Below are positions 35,546 through 43,750 of a stretch of DNA of 64,000 nucleotides, one piece after another; within the stretch, counting starts at the first letter, position 1, and each line of letters starts with the position of its first letter. The notes beneath the pieces were generated by a model. That model saw nothing but the letters and a program-made list of their open reading frames with translations, made no database searches and was not told where the DNA came from. The position numbers were made by a program, and so were the translations under genes. Source of the DNA: Actinomycetota bacterium (lineage in GTDB: Bacteria; Actinomycetota; Actinomycetes; Actinomycetales; Dermatophilaceae); assembly GCA_020160805.1 (NCBI GenBank), contig JAIUPO010000003.1, positions 1 through 64,000 on the forward strand, in the 5' to 3' direction.

Positions 35546-36418
35546 GTGTCCGCGTCGCCCACCCATGTCGCGCAACTCGCGGCATACCTCGGCTCCGGGC
35601 CGCCGCTGGTCTTGACCGGCGCGGGCATCAGCACTGATTCCGGTATCCCGGACTACCGCGGCCCGGATGGAACGCGCCGGGTGACCCCGATGTCGCATCA
35701 GGAGTTCGTCTCCAGTGCGGCTGCGCGGCAACGCTATTGGGCCCGGTCGTATGCCGGGTGGTTACGTTTCGCCGCCGCTCGCCCCAATCGCGGGCACCGG
35801 GCCGTTGCCGCCCTGCAGTCCGACGGCCGGGTCGGCACGGTCATCACCCAGAATGTCGACCTGCTCCATCAGGTGGCCGGCGCCCGGGATGTCGTGGACT
35901 TGCACGGCCGCTTAGCCGATGTCGTCTGTCTGGACTGCTCGGCCCGCTATCCGCGCGAGCAGATCCAGGCCTGGCTCGCCGAGGCCAACCCGCAGGCGGC
36001 CGACGGCATCGACCGCGATCCCGGCGGTGGATCGCGGGTCTCGGCGCAGATCCGCCCGGACGGCGATGTCGTGCTCGCCCCCGAACTCATCGAGGGATTC
36101 CGCAGTCCCCGCTGTCTGGTATGCCGTGGCGACCGGCTCAAGCCCGATGTCGTCTTCTTCGGAGCCAGCGTGCCGCCGGAGCGCGTCGCGCACTGCTTCG
36201 AGTTGACGGATGCGGCGTCCGGCTTGCTCGTGATTGGTTCTTCGCTGATGGTGATGAGCGGCTTGCGTTTCGTCAAAAGGGCTGCGGCACAAGGCAAACC
36301 AATCGCTATCGTCACCAAGGGACCGACACGCGGCGATGACCTCGCCACCCTGCGGATCGACGCCGACATCTCCCCGCTGCTGCACGCAGTGGCGTCCGAG
36401 GTTACGGCCCTGGCCTGA
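35546..36418 (+). CDS. Sir2-family NAD-dependent protein deacylase
   Basis: A 290-residue sirtuin. The NAD-binding motifs GAGIS (25-29) with TDSGIPDYRG, TQNVDLLH and HGRL (catalytic His) are present. The zinc site is CLDC and CLVC, separated by about 60 residues. GSSLMVMSGL is the second NAD segment. The pattern DSGIPDYRG is closer to class II/SIRT4-like enzymes than to CobB. It is divergent from the LysR gene and convergent with lexA, with a strong terminator between. Substrates are unknown; sirtuins remove acyl groups from lysines, for example on acyl-CoA synthetases. Confidence 0.92.
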   Translation: MSASPTHVAQLAAYLGSGPPLVLTGAGISTDSGIPDYRGPDGTRRVTPMSHQEFVSSAAARQRYWARSYAGWLRFAAARPNRGHRAVAALQSDGRVGTVITQNVDLLHQVAGARDVVDLHGRLADVVCLDCSARYPREQIQAWLAEANPQAADGIDRDPGGGSRVSAQIRPDGDVVLAPELIEGFRSPRCLVCRGDRLKPDVVFFGASVPPERVAHCFELTDAASGLLVIGSSLMVMSGLRFVKRAAAQGKPIAIVTKGPTRGDDLATLRIDADISPLLHAVASEVTALA

Positions 36419-36429
36419 GGCACCGAAAG

Positions 36430-36463
36430 CACAGGGGCGCACCCCAAGGGGTGCGCCCCTGTG
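36430..36463. terminator. Strong bidirectional terminator between sirtuin gene and lexA
   Basis: CACAGGGGCGCACCCC (36430-36445), AA loop, GGGGTGCGCCCCTGTG (36448-36463): a perfect 16-bp stem between convergent genes. Confidence 0.8.
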
Positions 36464-36469
36464 TCTGAA

Positions 36470-37198
36470 TCAGACGCGTCGCAGGACGGCCGTGACCTTG
36501 CCGAGGATCGTCGCGTGATCGCCGTCGATGGGGGAGAAGGCGGCGTTGTGCGGCATCAGCCACACCTTGCCGTCCTTGCGCTTGAACGTCTTTACCGTCG
36601 CCTCGCTGTCCAAGAGCGCGGCGACGATATCGCCATTGTCGGCGGTGGGCTGCTGCCGCACGACGACCCAGTCGCCATCGCAGATCGCGGCGTCGATCAT
36701 CGAGTCACCGACGACCTTGAGCAGGAAGAGCGATCCCTCGCCGACGATCTGCCGCGGCAACGGGAAGACGTCCTCGACGACCTCCTCTGCGGTGATCGGC
36801 ACGCCGGCCGCAATCCGGCCGAGCACCGGGACATATGACGCCTCGGGCCGAGCGTCGCCCGAACCGGTTTCGTCGATGAATTGCTCCTCCACGTGGTCCC
36901 CGGGCCGGTAGCCCCGGGCTTTGGGGGCGTCCGGCGAGACGACCTCGATCGCGCGCGGGCGGTGCGGGTCGCGCCGGAGGTAGCCCTTGCGTTCCAGGGC
37001 GTGCAACTGATGGGCAACAGAACTAGGAGAAACCAGGCCGACGGCTTCGCCGATCTCACGGATGCTCGGGGGGTAGCCGCGCCGGTCGATGCTGTTGCGG
37101 ATCACCTCAAGGACGCGTCGCTGCCGCACCGTCAGGGCCTCGCCGCCGTCGCGTTCGGGCAGTGAATGGACCTGGCCGCTGCCATCCTCTGTGCTCAT
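36470..37198 (-). CDS. lexA: SOS-response repressor LexA
   Basis: A 242-residue repressor and self-cleaving protease. The winged HTH (about 22-85) includes the [20 protein letters not shown] recognition region. The cleavage site is Ala131-Gly132 (RIAAGVPI), with catalytic Ser166 (GDSMID) and Lys203 (VKTFKR). The ATG at 37198 follows a GGAAGG site; upstream codons in frame are not LexA-like. It is divergent from the LysM gene, and a near-consensus SOS box lies between them, consistent with autoregulation. Confidence 0.96.
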   Translation of the reverse strand: MSTEDGSGQVHSLPERDGGEALTVRQRRVLEVIRNSIDRRGYPPSIREIGEAVGLVSPSSVAHQLHALERKGYLRRDPHRPRAIEVVSPDAPKARGYRPGDHVEEQFIDETGSGDARPEASYVPVLGRIAAGVPITAEEVVEDVFPLPRQIVGEGSLFLLKVVGDSMIDAAICDGDWVVVRQQPTADNGDIVAALLDSEATVKTFKRKDGKVWLMPHNAAFSPIDGDHATILGKVTAVLRRV

Positions 37199-37380
37199 CG
37201 CTGCCTTCCGTCCCTTTCGTAGATCGCATTTTCCCTGCTCAGAGGGGCTGTCAGTGCCCCCTGTCAGGCTTTCTGCCATGACCTTGAGCCTAGGGGGTCG
37301 ACGCGTTCAGATCAAACATCTGTACGAGCGTGTCTTGCTCCTCGGGCTCGGATCGTGCTAGACATCGTACAACCGTGCTA

Positions 37381-37396
37381 TCGAACGAACATTCGA
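37381..37396. promoter_or_regulatory. LexA-binding SOS box
   Basis: TCGAACGAACATTCGA matches the actinobacterial SOS box TCGAAC-N4-GTTCGA at 11 of 12 defined positions. It lies 27 bp before the LysM gene and 183 bp from lexA. Confidence 0.8.
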
Positions 37397-37422
37397 TAGA
37401 CACGCCGAAGGGAGATAGGGAT

Positions 37423-37857
37423 ATGAGCGCAGCAATCGCTTGGGATGGTGTCGAGGCAGGGCGCCTCGTGGGAACTCGTGGTGGGCGCTCCCGTGGCCAC
37501 CTTCGCCTGGTGCCGACCCCTGCGCCAGCGCGGGTGGCCCCGTCGCGGCCGGTGCGTCCAGAGGCTACTGGTTTCCGCTTGACCCGCCTCGGTCGACTGT
37601 CGATCACCCTCTTTGTGGCGGTCGCGCTCTGTGCGAGCCTGGCCCTTGCGTATGCCGCGGGGTCCGGCGCTGCGGTCGGCTCGGGAAGCGGGGAGCGGGT
37701 CGTCGTCGTCCAGTCCGGCCAGACCCTCTCCGGCCTGGCCCAGACCTATCTGCCCGAGCGCGGGATCGTCAACGCCATCTCGGCGATTCAGGTGGCCAAT
37801 GGGCTCTCGAGCGACCGGCTTCTCGCTGGTCAGCGGCTCGTCATTCCGGCGCGCTGA
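37423..37857 (+). CDS. LysM-domain membrane protein, probable SOS cell-division suppressor
   Basis: A 144-residue protein with a basic cytoplasmic N terminus, one membrane helix (about 60-80, LSITLFVAVALCASLALAYA) and a C-terminal LysM domain (about 92-142, VVQSGQTLSGLAQTYLP to AGQRLVIP) facing peptidoglycan. Single-pass LysM proteins encoded divergently from lexA are SOS-induced division inhibitors in mycobacteria (Rv2719c/ChiZ) and corynebacteria (DivS). The SOS box just upstream and the same gene order make that role likely here. Confidence 0.85.
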   Translation: MSAAIAWDGVEAGRLVGTRGGRSRGHLRLVPTPAPARVAPSRPVRPEATGFRLTRLGRLSITLFVAVALCASLALAYAAGSGAAVGSGSGERVVVVQSGQTLSGLAQTYLPERGIVNAISAIQVANGLSSDRLLAGQRLVIPAR

Positions 37858-37907
37858 GGCCTCGCTGACGGCTGGTGGGACGCCGCCACGCCGGTGGACC
37901 CAAAGGG

Positions 37908-37982
37908 TTGACGTAGTGGCTACTTTCTCCGTAGAGTCCTACATCTAGTGGTTACACGCATGTAGTTCGTCCACATCTAGTG
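37908..37982 (+). promoter_or_regulatory. nrdR-nrdJ promoter with two NrdR boxes
   Basis: TTGACG (37908-37913), 18 nt, TAGAGT (37932-37937) form a good promoter. ACATCTAGTG occurs at 37941-37950 and again at 37973-37982, 32 bp apart, each part of an imperfect CTACATCTAGTGG-like dyad. The three-turn spacing fits cooperative NrdR binding over the transcription start. Confidence 0.65.
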
Positions 37983-38064
37983 CACATCCGCAGCGTTGTT
38001 ACTCACAGGTTGTCCCCATCTTGTCCCCGGTGTCATCCCCAACGTCGCGTAGATCGGAGTCGTC

Positions 38065-38544
38065 GTGCACTGTCCGTTCTGCCGTCACACCGACTCTCGC
38101 GTCGTGGATTCGCGCACCAGTGACGACGGGGCGCAGATCCGTCGGCGCCGCCAGTGCCCGGACTGCAATCGCCGGTTCACGACGATCGAGACGGCCGGAC
38201 TGACGGTCGTCAAGCGCTCGGGTGTTTCCGAACCGTTCAGCCGAGCCAAGGTCCTCGCCGGCGTCCGGAAGGCCTGCCAGGGTCGCCCGGTCTCCGAGGA
38301 CGACCTGGCGCTGCTGGCTCAGCTGGTCGAAGAGAGCGTGCGCTCCGCCGGCAATGCCGAGGTCGATGCCCACGACGTGGGGATGGCCATCCTCGGGCCG
38401 CTTCGCGACCTTGACGAGGTCGCCTACCTCCGCTTCGCGAGCGTCTATCAGGCGTTCGACTCGCTGGAGGATTTCGAGGCGGCCATCACGCTGCTGCGGG
38501 CCGAGCGCAGCCCGGTCGACGATCCGCTGATCGGCGCCCCATAG
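38065..38544 (+). CDS. nrdR: Transcriptional repressor NrdR
   Basis: A 159-residue repressor of ribonucleotide reductase genes. It has an N-terminal zinc ribbon with Cys pairs at CPFC (3-6) and CPDC (31-34), followed by RFTTIE, and an ATP-cone domain (about 48-138) with [20 protein letters not shown], which senses ATP/dATP. The GTG start at 38065 gives the invariant MHCPFC N terminus. It is first in a probable operon with nrdJ, and two NrdR boxes lie upstream. Confidence 0.96.
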   Translation: MHCPFCRHTDSRVVDSRTSDDGAQIRRRRQCPDCNRRFTTIETAGLTVVKRSGVSEPFSRAKVLAGVRKACQGRPVSEDDLALLAQLVEESVRSAGNAEVDAHDVGMAILGPLRDLDEVAYLRFASVYQAFDSLEDFEAAITLLRAERSPVDDPLIGAP

Positions 38545-38630
38545 GACTCCCGGGCGCCGGTCGCGATGCGCGGCCGGTGCCCGGTGACCACACGACATAC
38601 GCACCACCACACCACCCAGGAGAGAGATCC

Positions 38631-41564
38631 ATGACGGAGACCGCCCGTCCCAGTGCCGCCCGTTCCGGAAAGGCCAAGGGCCTGACGATGCAACGCATCT
38701 ACACCACCGCCGGCGTGCACCCCTACGACGCGGTCACCTGGGAGAAGCGCGACATCAACCAGACCAACTGGAAGACCGGCGAGGTCATCTTCGACCAGAA
38801 GGGCGTGGAGTTCCCCGAGTTCTGGTCGGTCAACGCTTCGACGATCGTCACGACCAAGTACTTCCGTGGCGCCGTCGGCACCGAGGCGCGCGAGCACAGC
38901 CTGCGCCAGCTCATCGACCGCGTCGTGCTGACCTACACCAAGGCCGGCAAGGAGCACGGATATTTCGCGAGCGACGAAGACGCCGAGATCTTCGAGCACG
39001 AGCTCACCCACGCCCTGCTGCATCAGGTCTTCTCGTTCAACTCCCCGGTGTGGTTCAACGTCGGCACCCCGAGCCCGCAGCAGGTCAGTGCTTGCTTCAT
39101 CCTCTCCGTCGACGACTCGATGGACAGCATCCTCAACTGGTACAAGGAAGAGGGCTTCATCTTCAAGGGCGGCTCCGGCGCTGGCCTGAACCTCTCGCGC
39201 ATCCGTTCCAGCAAGGAGCTGCTCTCCTCCGGCGGCACCGCCTCCGGCCCGGTCTCCTTCATGCGTGGCGCTGACGCCTCCGCCGGCACCATCAAGTCCG
39301 GTGGCGCTACCCGCCGCGCCGCCAAGATGGTCGTCCTCGATGTCGACCACCCGGACATCTACGAGTTCGTGGAGACCAAGGCCCGCGAAGAGGACAAGAT
39401 TCGCGCGCTGCGCGACGCCGGCTTCGACATGGACCTCGGCGGGCGAGACATCGTCTCGGTCCAGTACCAAAACGCCAACAACTCCGTCCGCGTCACCGAC
39501 ACCTTCATGCGCGCGGTCGAGGAGGGCACCTCCTTCGGTCTGACCTCGCGCAAGGATGGCTCGGTCATCGAGGAGGTCGACGCGCGCGACCTGATGCGCA
39601 AGATCTCCGAGGCGGCGTGGGAGTGCGCCGACCCGGGCATTCAGTACGACGACACGATCAACGACTGGCACACCAACCCCGAGACCGGCCGGATCACCGC
39701 GTCCAACCCGTGCAGCGAGTACATGTCGCTCGACAACTCTTCCTGCAACCTCGCGTCGCTGAACCTGCTGAAGTTCCTCAAGGACGACGACACCTTCGAT
39801 GCCGCGACCTTCCAGAAGGTCGTCGAGCTGGTCATCACGGCGATGGATATCTCCATCTGCTTCGCCGACTTCCCGACCGAGTCCATCGGCAAGACCACCG
39901 TCGACTACCGCCAGCTCGGCATCGGCTACGCCAACCTCGGCGCCCTGCTCATGGCCACCGGTCATGGGTATGACAGCGAGGGCGGCCGCGCGCTCGCGGC
40001 GAGCATCACCTCGCTGCTGACCGGGGCGGCATACAAGCGCTCGGCGGAACTCGCCGGCATCGTCGGCCCGTATGCCGGGTACGCCCGCAATGCCGACGCG
40101 CACAAGCGCGTCATGCGCAAGCACCAGGCGGCCAATGATGTCGTGCGCACCCGCCACACGATGGACGCCGACATCCACAAGCTCGCCACGAAGGCGTGGG
40201 ATGACGTCATCAAGCTCGGCGAGAAGAATGGCTACCGCAACGCGCAGGCCTCGGTGCTCGCCCCGACCGGGACCATCGGCTTCATGATGGATTGCGACAC
40301 CACGGGCATCGAGCCGGACTTCTCCTTGGTGAAGTTCAAGAAGCTCGTCGGCGGCGGCTCGATGCAGATCGTCAACCTGACGATCCCGCGCGCGCTGAAG
40401 AAGCTCGGCTACACCGGCGAGACCATCGAGGCGATCGTCGAGTACATCGCGGACAAGGGTCACGTCGTTGGCGCCCCCGGCCTGAAGACCGATCACTATG
40501 AAGTCTTCGACACCGCGATGGGCGAGCGCGCCATCTCCCCGATGGGTCACGTGCGGATGATGGCGGCGACCCAGCCGTTCCTGTCCGGTGCCATCTCCAA
40601 GACCGTCAACCTGCCCGAGACCGCCACGGTTGAGGAGATCGAGGACGTCTATGTCCAAGGCTGGAAGCTCGGTCTGAAGGCGCTGGCCGTCTACCGCGAC
40701 AACTGCAAGGTCGGCCAGCCGCTGTCCGACGCCGGGTCGACCGCCAAGGACAAGGAAGCCGCCGCGGCCGCGCCCGCTGCTGCCCCCGTCGTCGAGAAGG
40801 TCGTCTACCGCCCCACCCGCGAGCGACTGCCGAAGCGCCGGACCTCCCAGACCACGTCGTTCGCGGTCGGTGGCGCCGAGGGCTACCTCACGGCCGGGAC
40901 GTATGAGGATGGTCGCCTCGGCGAGGTCTTCCTCAAGTTCGGCAAGCAGGGCTCGACGCTCGCCGGTGTCATGGACGCCTTCTCGATCGTCACCTCGGTC
41001 GCGCTGCAGTATGGCGTGCCCTTGGAGACCTTCGTCGAGAAGTTCACGAACATGCGCTTCGAGCCGGCCGGTATGACGGACGACCCGGATGTGCGCATGG
41101 CGCAGTCCCTCATGGACTACGTCTTCCGCCGCCTCGCGCTCGACCACCTCGACTTCGAGACCCGCTCCTACTACGGCATCCACACCGCCGACGAGCGCGC
41201 CCGCCAACTCGAGACCGGCTCGTATGCCCCGGCCGAGGAGTCGAACGAGGAACTCGAGGAGGAGTTGGAGTCGATGGCCCAGGGCATCGGCAGTTCCGCC
41301 CCGAAGAAGACCGCCGAGGCCAAGCAGACCCCGGAGCAGGCGGGCGTGCACCGCCTCGACGCCTCCCAGGTCCACTCCGGCGCCGGCGCCGCCTCGGCCC
41401 GCGAGGTCAGCGCGGACGTCCACAGCTCGGCCGACCTGCTCGCGAAGTTCGGCAACAGCAAGGCCGCCGACGCCCCGATGTGCATGACCTGCGGCACCAA
41501 GATGCGTCCCGCCGGCTCCTGCTACGTCTGCGAAGGCTGTGGCTCCACCTCCGGCTGCAGCTGA
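38631..41564 (+). CDS. nrdJ: Vitamin B12-dependent (class II) ribonucleoside-diphosphate reductase
   Basis: A 977-residue adenosylcobalamin-dependent reductase that supplies dNTPs independently of oxygen. The active-site region NPCSEYMSLDNSSCNLASLN and the first redox Cys in ACFILSVDDSMDSI are present, with FNSPVWFNVGTP upstream. The final Cys-rich segment (CMTCGTKM, CYVCEGCG, CS at the end) is the redox-active zinc-ribbon tail. An Ala/Pro-rich insertion lies near residues 705-725. The ATG at 38631 has an AGGAGAGA site. It follows nrdR by 86 nt and is controlled by NrdR boxes. Confidence 0.96.
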   Translation: MTETARPSAARSGKAKGLTMQRIYTTAGVHPYDAVTWEKRDINQTNWKTGEVIFDQKGVEFPEFWSVNASTIVTTKYFRGAVGTEAREHSLRQLIDRVVLTYTKAGKEHGYFASDEDAEIFEHELTHALLHQVFSFNSPVWFNVGTPSPQQVSACFILSVDDSMDSILNWYKEEGFIFKGGSGAGLNLSRIRSSKELLSSGGTASGPVSFMRGADASAGTIKSGGATRRAAKMVVLDVDHPDIYEFVETKAREEDKIRALRDAGFDMDLGGRDIVSVQYQNANNSVRVTDTFMRAVEEGTSFGLTSRKDGSVIEEVDARDLMRKISEAAWECADPGIQYDDTINDWHTNPETGRITASNPCSEYMSLDNSSCNLASLNLLKFLKDDDTFDAATFQKVVELVITAMDISICFADFPTESIGKTTVDYRQLGIGYANLGALLMATGHGYDSEGGRALAASITSLLTGAAYKRSAELAGIVGPYAGYARNADAHKRVMRKHQAANDVVRTRHTMDADIHKLATKAWDDVIKLGEKNGYRNAQASVLAPTGTIGFMMDCDTTGIEPDFSLVKFKKLVGGGSMQIVNLTIPRALKKLGYTGETIEAIVEYIADKGHVVGAPGLKTDHYEVFDTAMGERAISPMGHVRMMAATQPFLSGAISKTVNLPETATVEEIEDVYVQGWKLGLKALAVYRDNCKVGQPLSDAGSTAKDKEAAAAAPAAAPVVEKVVYRPTRERLPKRRTSQTTSFAVGGAEGYLTAGTYEDGRLGEVFLKFGKQGSTLAGVMDAFSIVTSVALQYGVPLETFVEKFTNMRFEPAGMTDDPDVRMAQSLMDYVFRRLALDHLDFETRSYYGIHTADERARQLETGSYAPAEESNEELEEELESMAQGIGSSAPKKTAEAKQTPEQAGVHRLDASQVHSGAGAASAREVSADVHSSADLLAKFGNSKAADAPMCMTCGTKMRPAGSCYVCEGCGSTSGCS

Positions 41565-41590
41565 GTAGCCGAATCAGGTAGGCAACGAAT

Positions 41591-41624
41591 GGGGCCGGTC
41601 GTCGACGACGACCGGTCCCTTTTC
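41591..41624 (+). terminator. nrdJ intrinsic terminator
   Basis: GGGGCCGGTCGTC, loop GAC, GACGACCGGTCCC, then TTTT: a 13-bp stem with one G-T pair, 27 nt past the stop. Confidence 0.85.
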
Positions 41625-41684
41625 GTGCGGTTGCCCGTTGGTGGGAAGCGGCTCGTCGAGCACCGAGGAAGCGCTGAGTTAGCG

Positions 41685-41771
41685 GTGGAGCGCTGAATAC
41701 GTGGCGGAGCATAGGTATAGCAGCGCTCCGCTGCGATATGAGCGCTCCGCGGAGAGGTGCGCGCTCGGCCG
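41685..41771 (+). repeat. 87-bp direct repeat, left copy
   Basis: It aligns without gaps to 42766-42852 with 12 mismatches (75 of 87 identical). It contains AGCGCTCC and GGAGCGCT segments that can fold on themselves. It flanks the HNH gene on its 3' side. Confidence 0.75.
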
Positions 41772-41798
41772 CGGCCTCGGAGTAGCAGTCAGGCCCGC

Positions 41799-42707
41799 TC
41801 AGGCGCTGAGGAAGCCCTGGAAGCGTTGATCGAGTCGGTCGCGGTCGGGCTGGTCGCTGCCTTTGACCGGCACGTGCAGAGTCCGGCCGTCCATTTCTTG
41901 CAGGCCATGCTTCAGCATGGGACCGTCGACTTCTCTAAGAAGACGGCGATTGACCCGCACGACATAGTCCGGGCTAATGCCGAGGAGTTGGCGGTCATAT
42001 GCGGCGTGGTGAATCTTGCACAGACTGAGCCCGTTCGTGACGACGGGATCGCCCCAGTCATTGGCATCCTCGATGATGTGCGCTGCGTCCAGCAGCTCTA
42101 CATGCTTCAAAACGCATATGGCGCAACGCCGTTCGTAGGCCAACATGACCCGTGCCCGGAAAGCCGGCTGGTGCACGCGCTGCCGTACGAGACGGGTTGC
42201 ATAGGCCTTCTCGACCGCCGACATCGTGCTCTCGCTCGGGATAGCGCGAATGGACTCATCGAGCGCCAGCGTGAACTCGCGAACGATGGGGTTGTTCCCC
42301 ACGACATACACGGGGAAGGTCGGGACATACCAGTTGGGCATTACCTTCGTATAGCGAATGAGGGGCAGGCCGAACTCGAAGGCCCGGACCATCTTGGTGT
42401 TCTTACCGTCGCTCGACCCCGCCTTGCCCTGGTAGGCGTAATGGAGGAGTCCGCCTTCCTCCTCGCGATCGTTATATGGACCGTCGGGAGAGGTTGTGAT
42501 CGCGAGTGTCGCCGTGAGCGCACTGGGGTTCCAGATGCCGCCGCCGCCAGGATCGATCAGGCGCCACCGGGTGCCATCGGGGAGGGGAAAGTCGCCCAGT
42601 TCCTCCAGGTGGATCGCCCCGCCGAGTTCCTCCGCGCGGGCCAGCAGGGTGGCAGCGATGACTTCGCGCAGCAGCCGCTCCGCCCGAGCCTCCTGCGCAG
42701 CCACCAT
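41799..42707 (-). CDS. HNH endonuclease (restriction-endonuclease-like)
   Basis: A 302-residue protein. The N-terminal half contains a FELGLPLIRYTKV segment, then WYVPTFPVYVV, as seen in McrA/YDG-associated HNH proteins. The C-terminal HNH nuclease has CAICVLKHVELLDAAHIIED, a NGLSLCKIHHAAYDRQ segment with the metal-binding His residues, and a terminal DRDRLDQRF motif. It may cleave modified or foreign DNA; no methyltransferase is adjacent. The ATG at 42707 is the likely start, with a poor binding site. It is bracketed by 87-bp direct repeats, suggesting it entered as a unit. Confidence 0.82.
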   Translation of the reverse strand: MVAAQEARAERLLREVIAATLLARAEELGGAIHLEELGDFPLPDGTRWRLIDPGGGGIWNPSALTATLAITTSPDGPYNDREEEGGLLHYAYQGKAGSSDGKNTKMVRAFEFGLPLIRYTKVMPNWYVPTFPVYVVGNNPIVREFTLALDESIRAIPSESTMSAVEKAYATRLVRQRVHQPAFRARVMLAYERRCAICVLKHVELLDAAHIIEDANDWGDPVVTNGLSLCKIHHAAYDRQLLGISPDYVVRVNRRLLREVDGPMLKHGLQEMDGRTLHVPVKGSDQPDRDRLDQRFQGFLSA

Positions 42708-42765
42708 GAGGGTAGCTAACCAGAGCGGTCGCCGGTCGTCGCGGCGCCGCAGCGCTCCGTTCGCC

Positions 42766-42852
42766 GTGGAGCGCGGAAATCGTGGTGGAGCGTAGGTATA
42801 GCTGCGCTCGGCAGCAAGATGAGCGCTCCGCTGCGAGGTGAGCGCTCGGCCG
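42766..42852 (+). repeat. 87-bp direct repeat, right copy
   Basis: It is the partner of 41685-41771 in the same orientation. It abuts the stop codon of the SDR gene at 42853. An extra AGCGCTCC/GGAGCGC pair lies just outside it (42751-42774). Confidence 0.75.
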
Positions 42853-43746
42853 TCACGCGGCGACGGGAAAGGAAGAGCCGGTGAGTGCCTCGCACAGGGC
42901 CCACAGCTGCGCGCCGGCGGAGGTGTCGCGGGCGGCGGCGGAGGAGCCGACAAGCCGCGGGTAGCCGCGCATCTCACCCGGCCCGTTCGGTCCGACATAG
43001 CTGCCGCCGGGCAGGTCGGGGAGGGTGGCGGCATACAGCGTGGGCAGGGCACCGAGGTGCGCCGGTTGAGCGACCATGGGGAAGCGGTTCGCGATCCCCA
43101 TGACCATCCGCTCCATTGGTCGGGCGTGGTTTTGCAGGTTCGTGGCGGCATAGCCCGGGTGCGCGGCCATCGAGCGCACGGGCGAGCCGGCGGCGGTCAG
43201 GCGCCGTTGCAATTCGAAGGCGAAGCTGAGGTCGGCGAGCTTGCTCTGGGCGTATGTGGGCCACGAGCGATAGGTGCGCCGCTCGGCGTTGATGTCGTCC
43301 AGGGCGAGGCGGCCGGCGCGGTGCATGAGCGAGGACAGGGTGACCACGCGGTCGGTGATCTGGGGCAGGAGCAAGCCGGTGAGCAGGAAGTGGCCGAGCA
43401 CGTTGGTGGCGAATTGCAACTCGTAGCCCTGCGCCGAGAGCCCATGCGGGACGGCCATGATGCCCGCATTGTTGATCAGCACATCCACCGGGCGCGCGCC
43501 GAGTGCCCCCACGAACGAGCGCACCGAATCCAGGTTCGACAAGTCGAGGGCCATCGACTCGTGACGGCCATCGATCGCCGCCCTTGCAGCGTCGGCCTTC
43601 TCGACATTCCGGCACGCGAAGATCACGTGAGCACCGCTGGCGCACAATGCTTTTGCGGCCTCTAGCCCGATTCCGGAGTTGGCGCCCGTGATGACGTAGG
43701 TGCGACCGGTCTGGTCAGGGATGTCGGCGGCAGTCCATCGAGTCAC
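42853..43746 (-). CDS. Short-chain dehydrogenase/reductase (retinol dehydrogenase-like)
   Basis: A 297-residue SDR with the NAD(P)-binding TGANSGIG motif (20-27), the ACRNVEKADAA segment that favours NADP, NNAG (92-95) and the catalytic YAQSK (Tyr and Lys). The Ser is in LSSLMHRAG. The long C terminus (about 210-297) is typical of the RDH/WWOX-like subgroup. The substrate is unknown. It is encoded 4 nt downstream of kbl, so it is probably in the tdh-kbl transcript. Its stop codon touches the right 87-bp repeat. Confidence 0.88.
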   Translation of the reverse strand: MTRWTAADIPDQTGRTYVITGANSGIGLEAAKALCASGAHVIFACRNVEKADAARAAIDGRHESMALDLSNLDSVRSFVGALGARPVDVLINNAGIMAVPHGLSAQGYELQFATNVLGHFLLTGLLLPQITDRVVTLSSLMHRAGRLALDDINAERRTYRSWPTYAQSKLADLSFAFELQRRLTAAGSPVRSMAAHPGYAATNLQNHARPMERMVMGIANRFPMVAQPAHLGALPTLYAATLPDLPGGSYVGPNGPGEMRGYPRLVGSSAAARDTSAGAQLWALCEALTGSSFPVAA

Positions 43747-43750
43747 CCGG

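Noticed and set aside
38448-41423. 991-codon open frame antisense to nrdJ
   Set aside because: It mirrors nrdJ codon by codon. Its protein is a low-complexity Gly/Val/Leu/Asp/His mixture with no motif, as expected for the complement of a high-GC gene.
41685-42852. Composite transposon or integrative element around the HNH gene
   Set aside because: There is no transposase or integrase gene between the repeats and no target-site duplication is evident. Only the direct repeats are supported.
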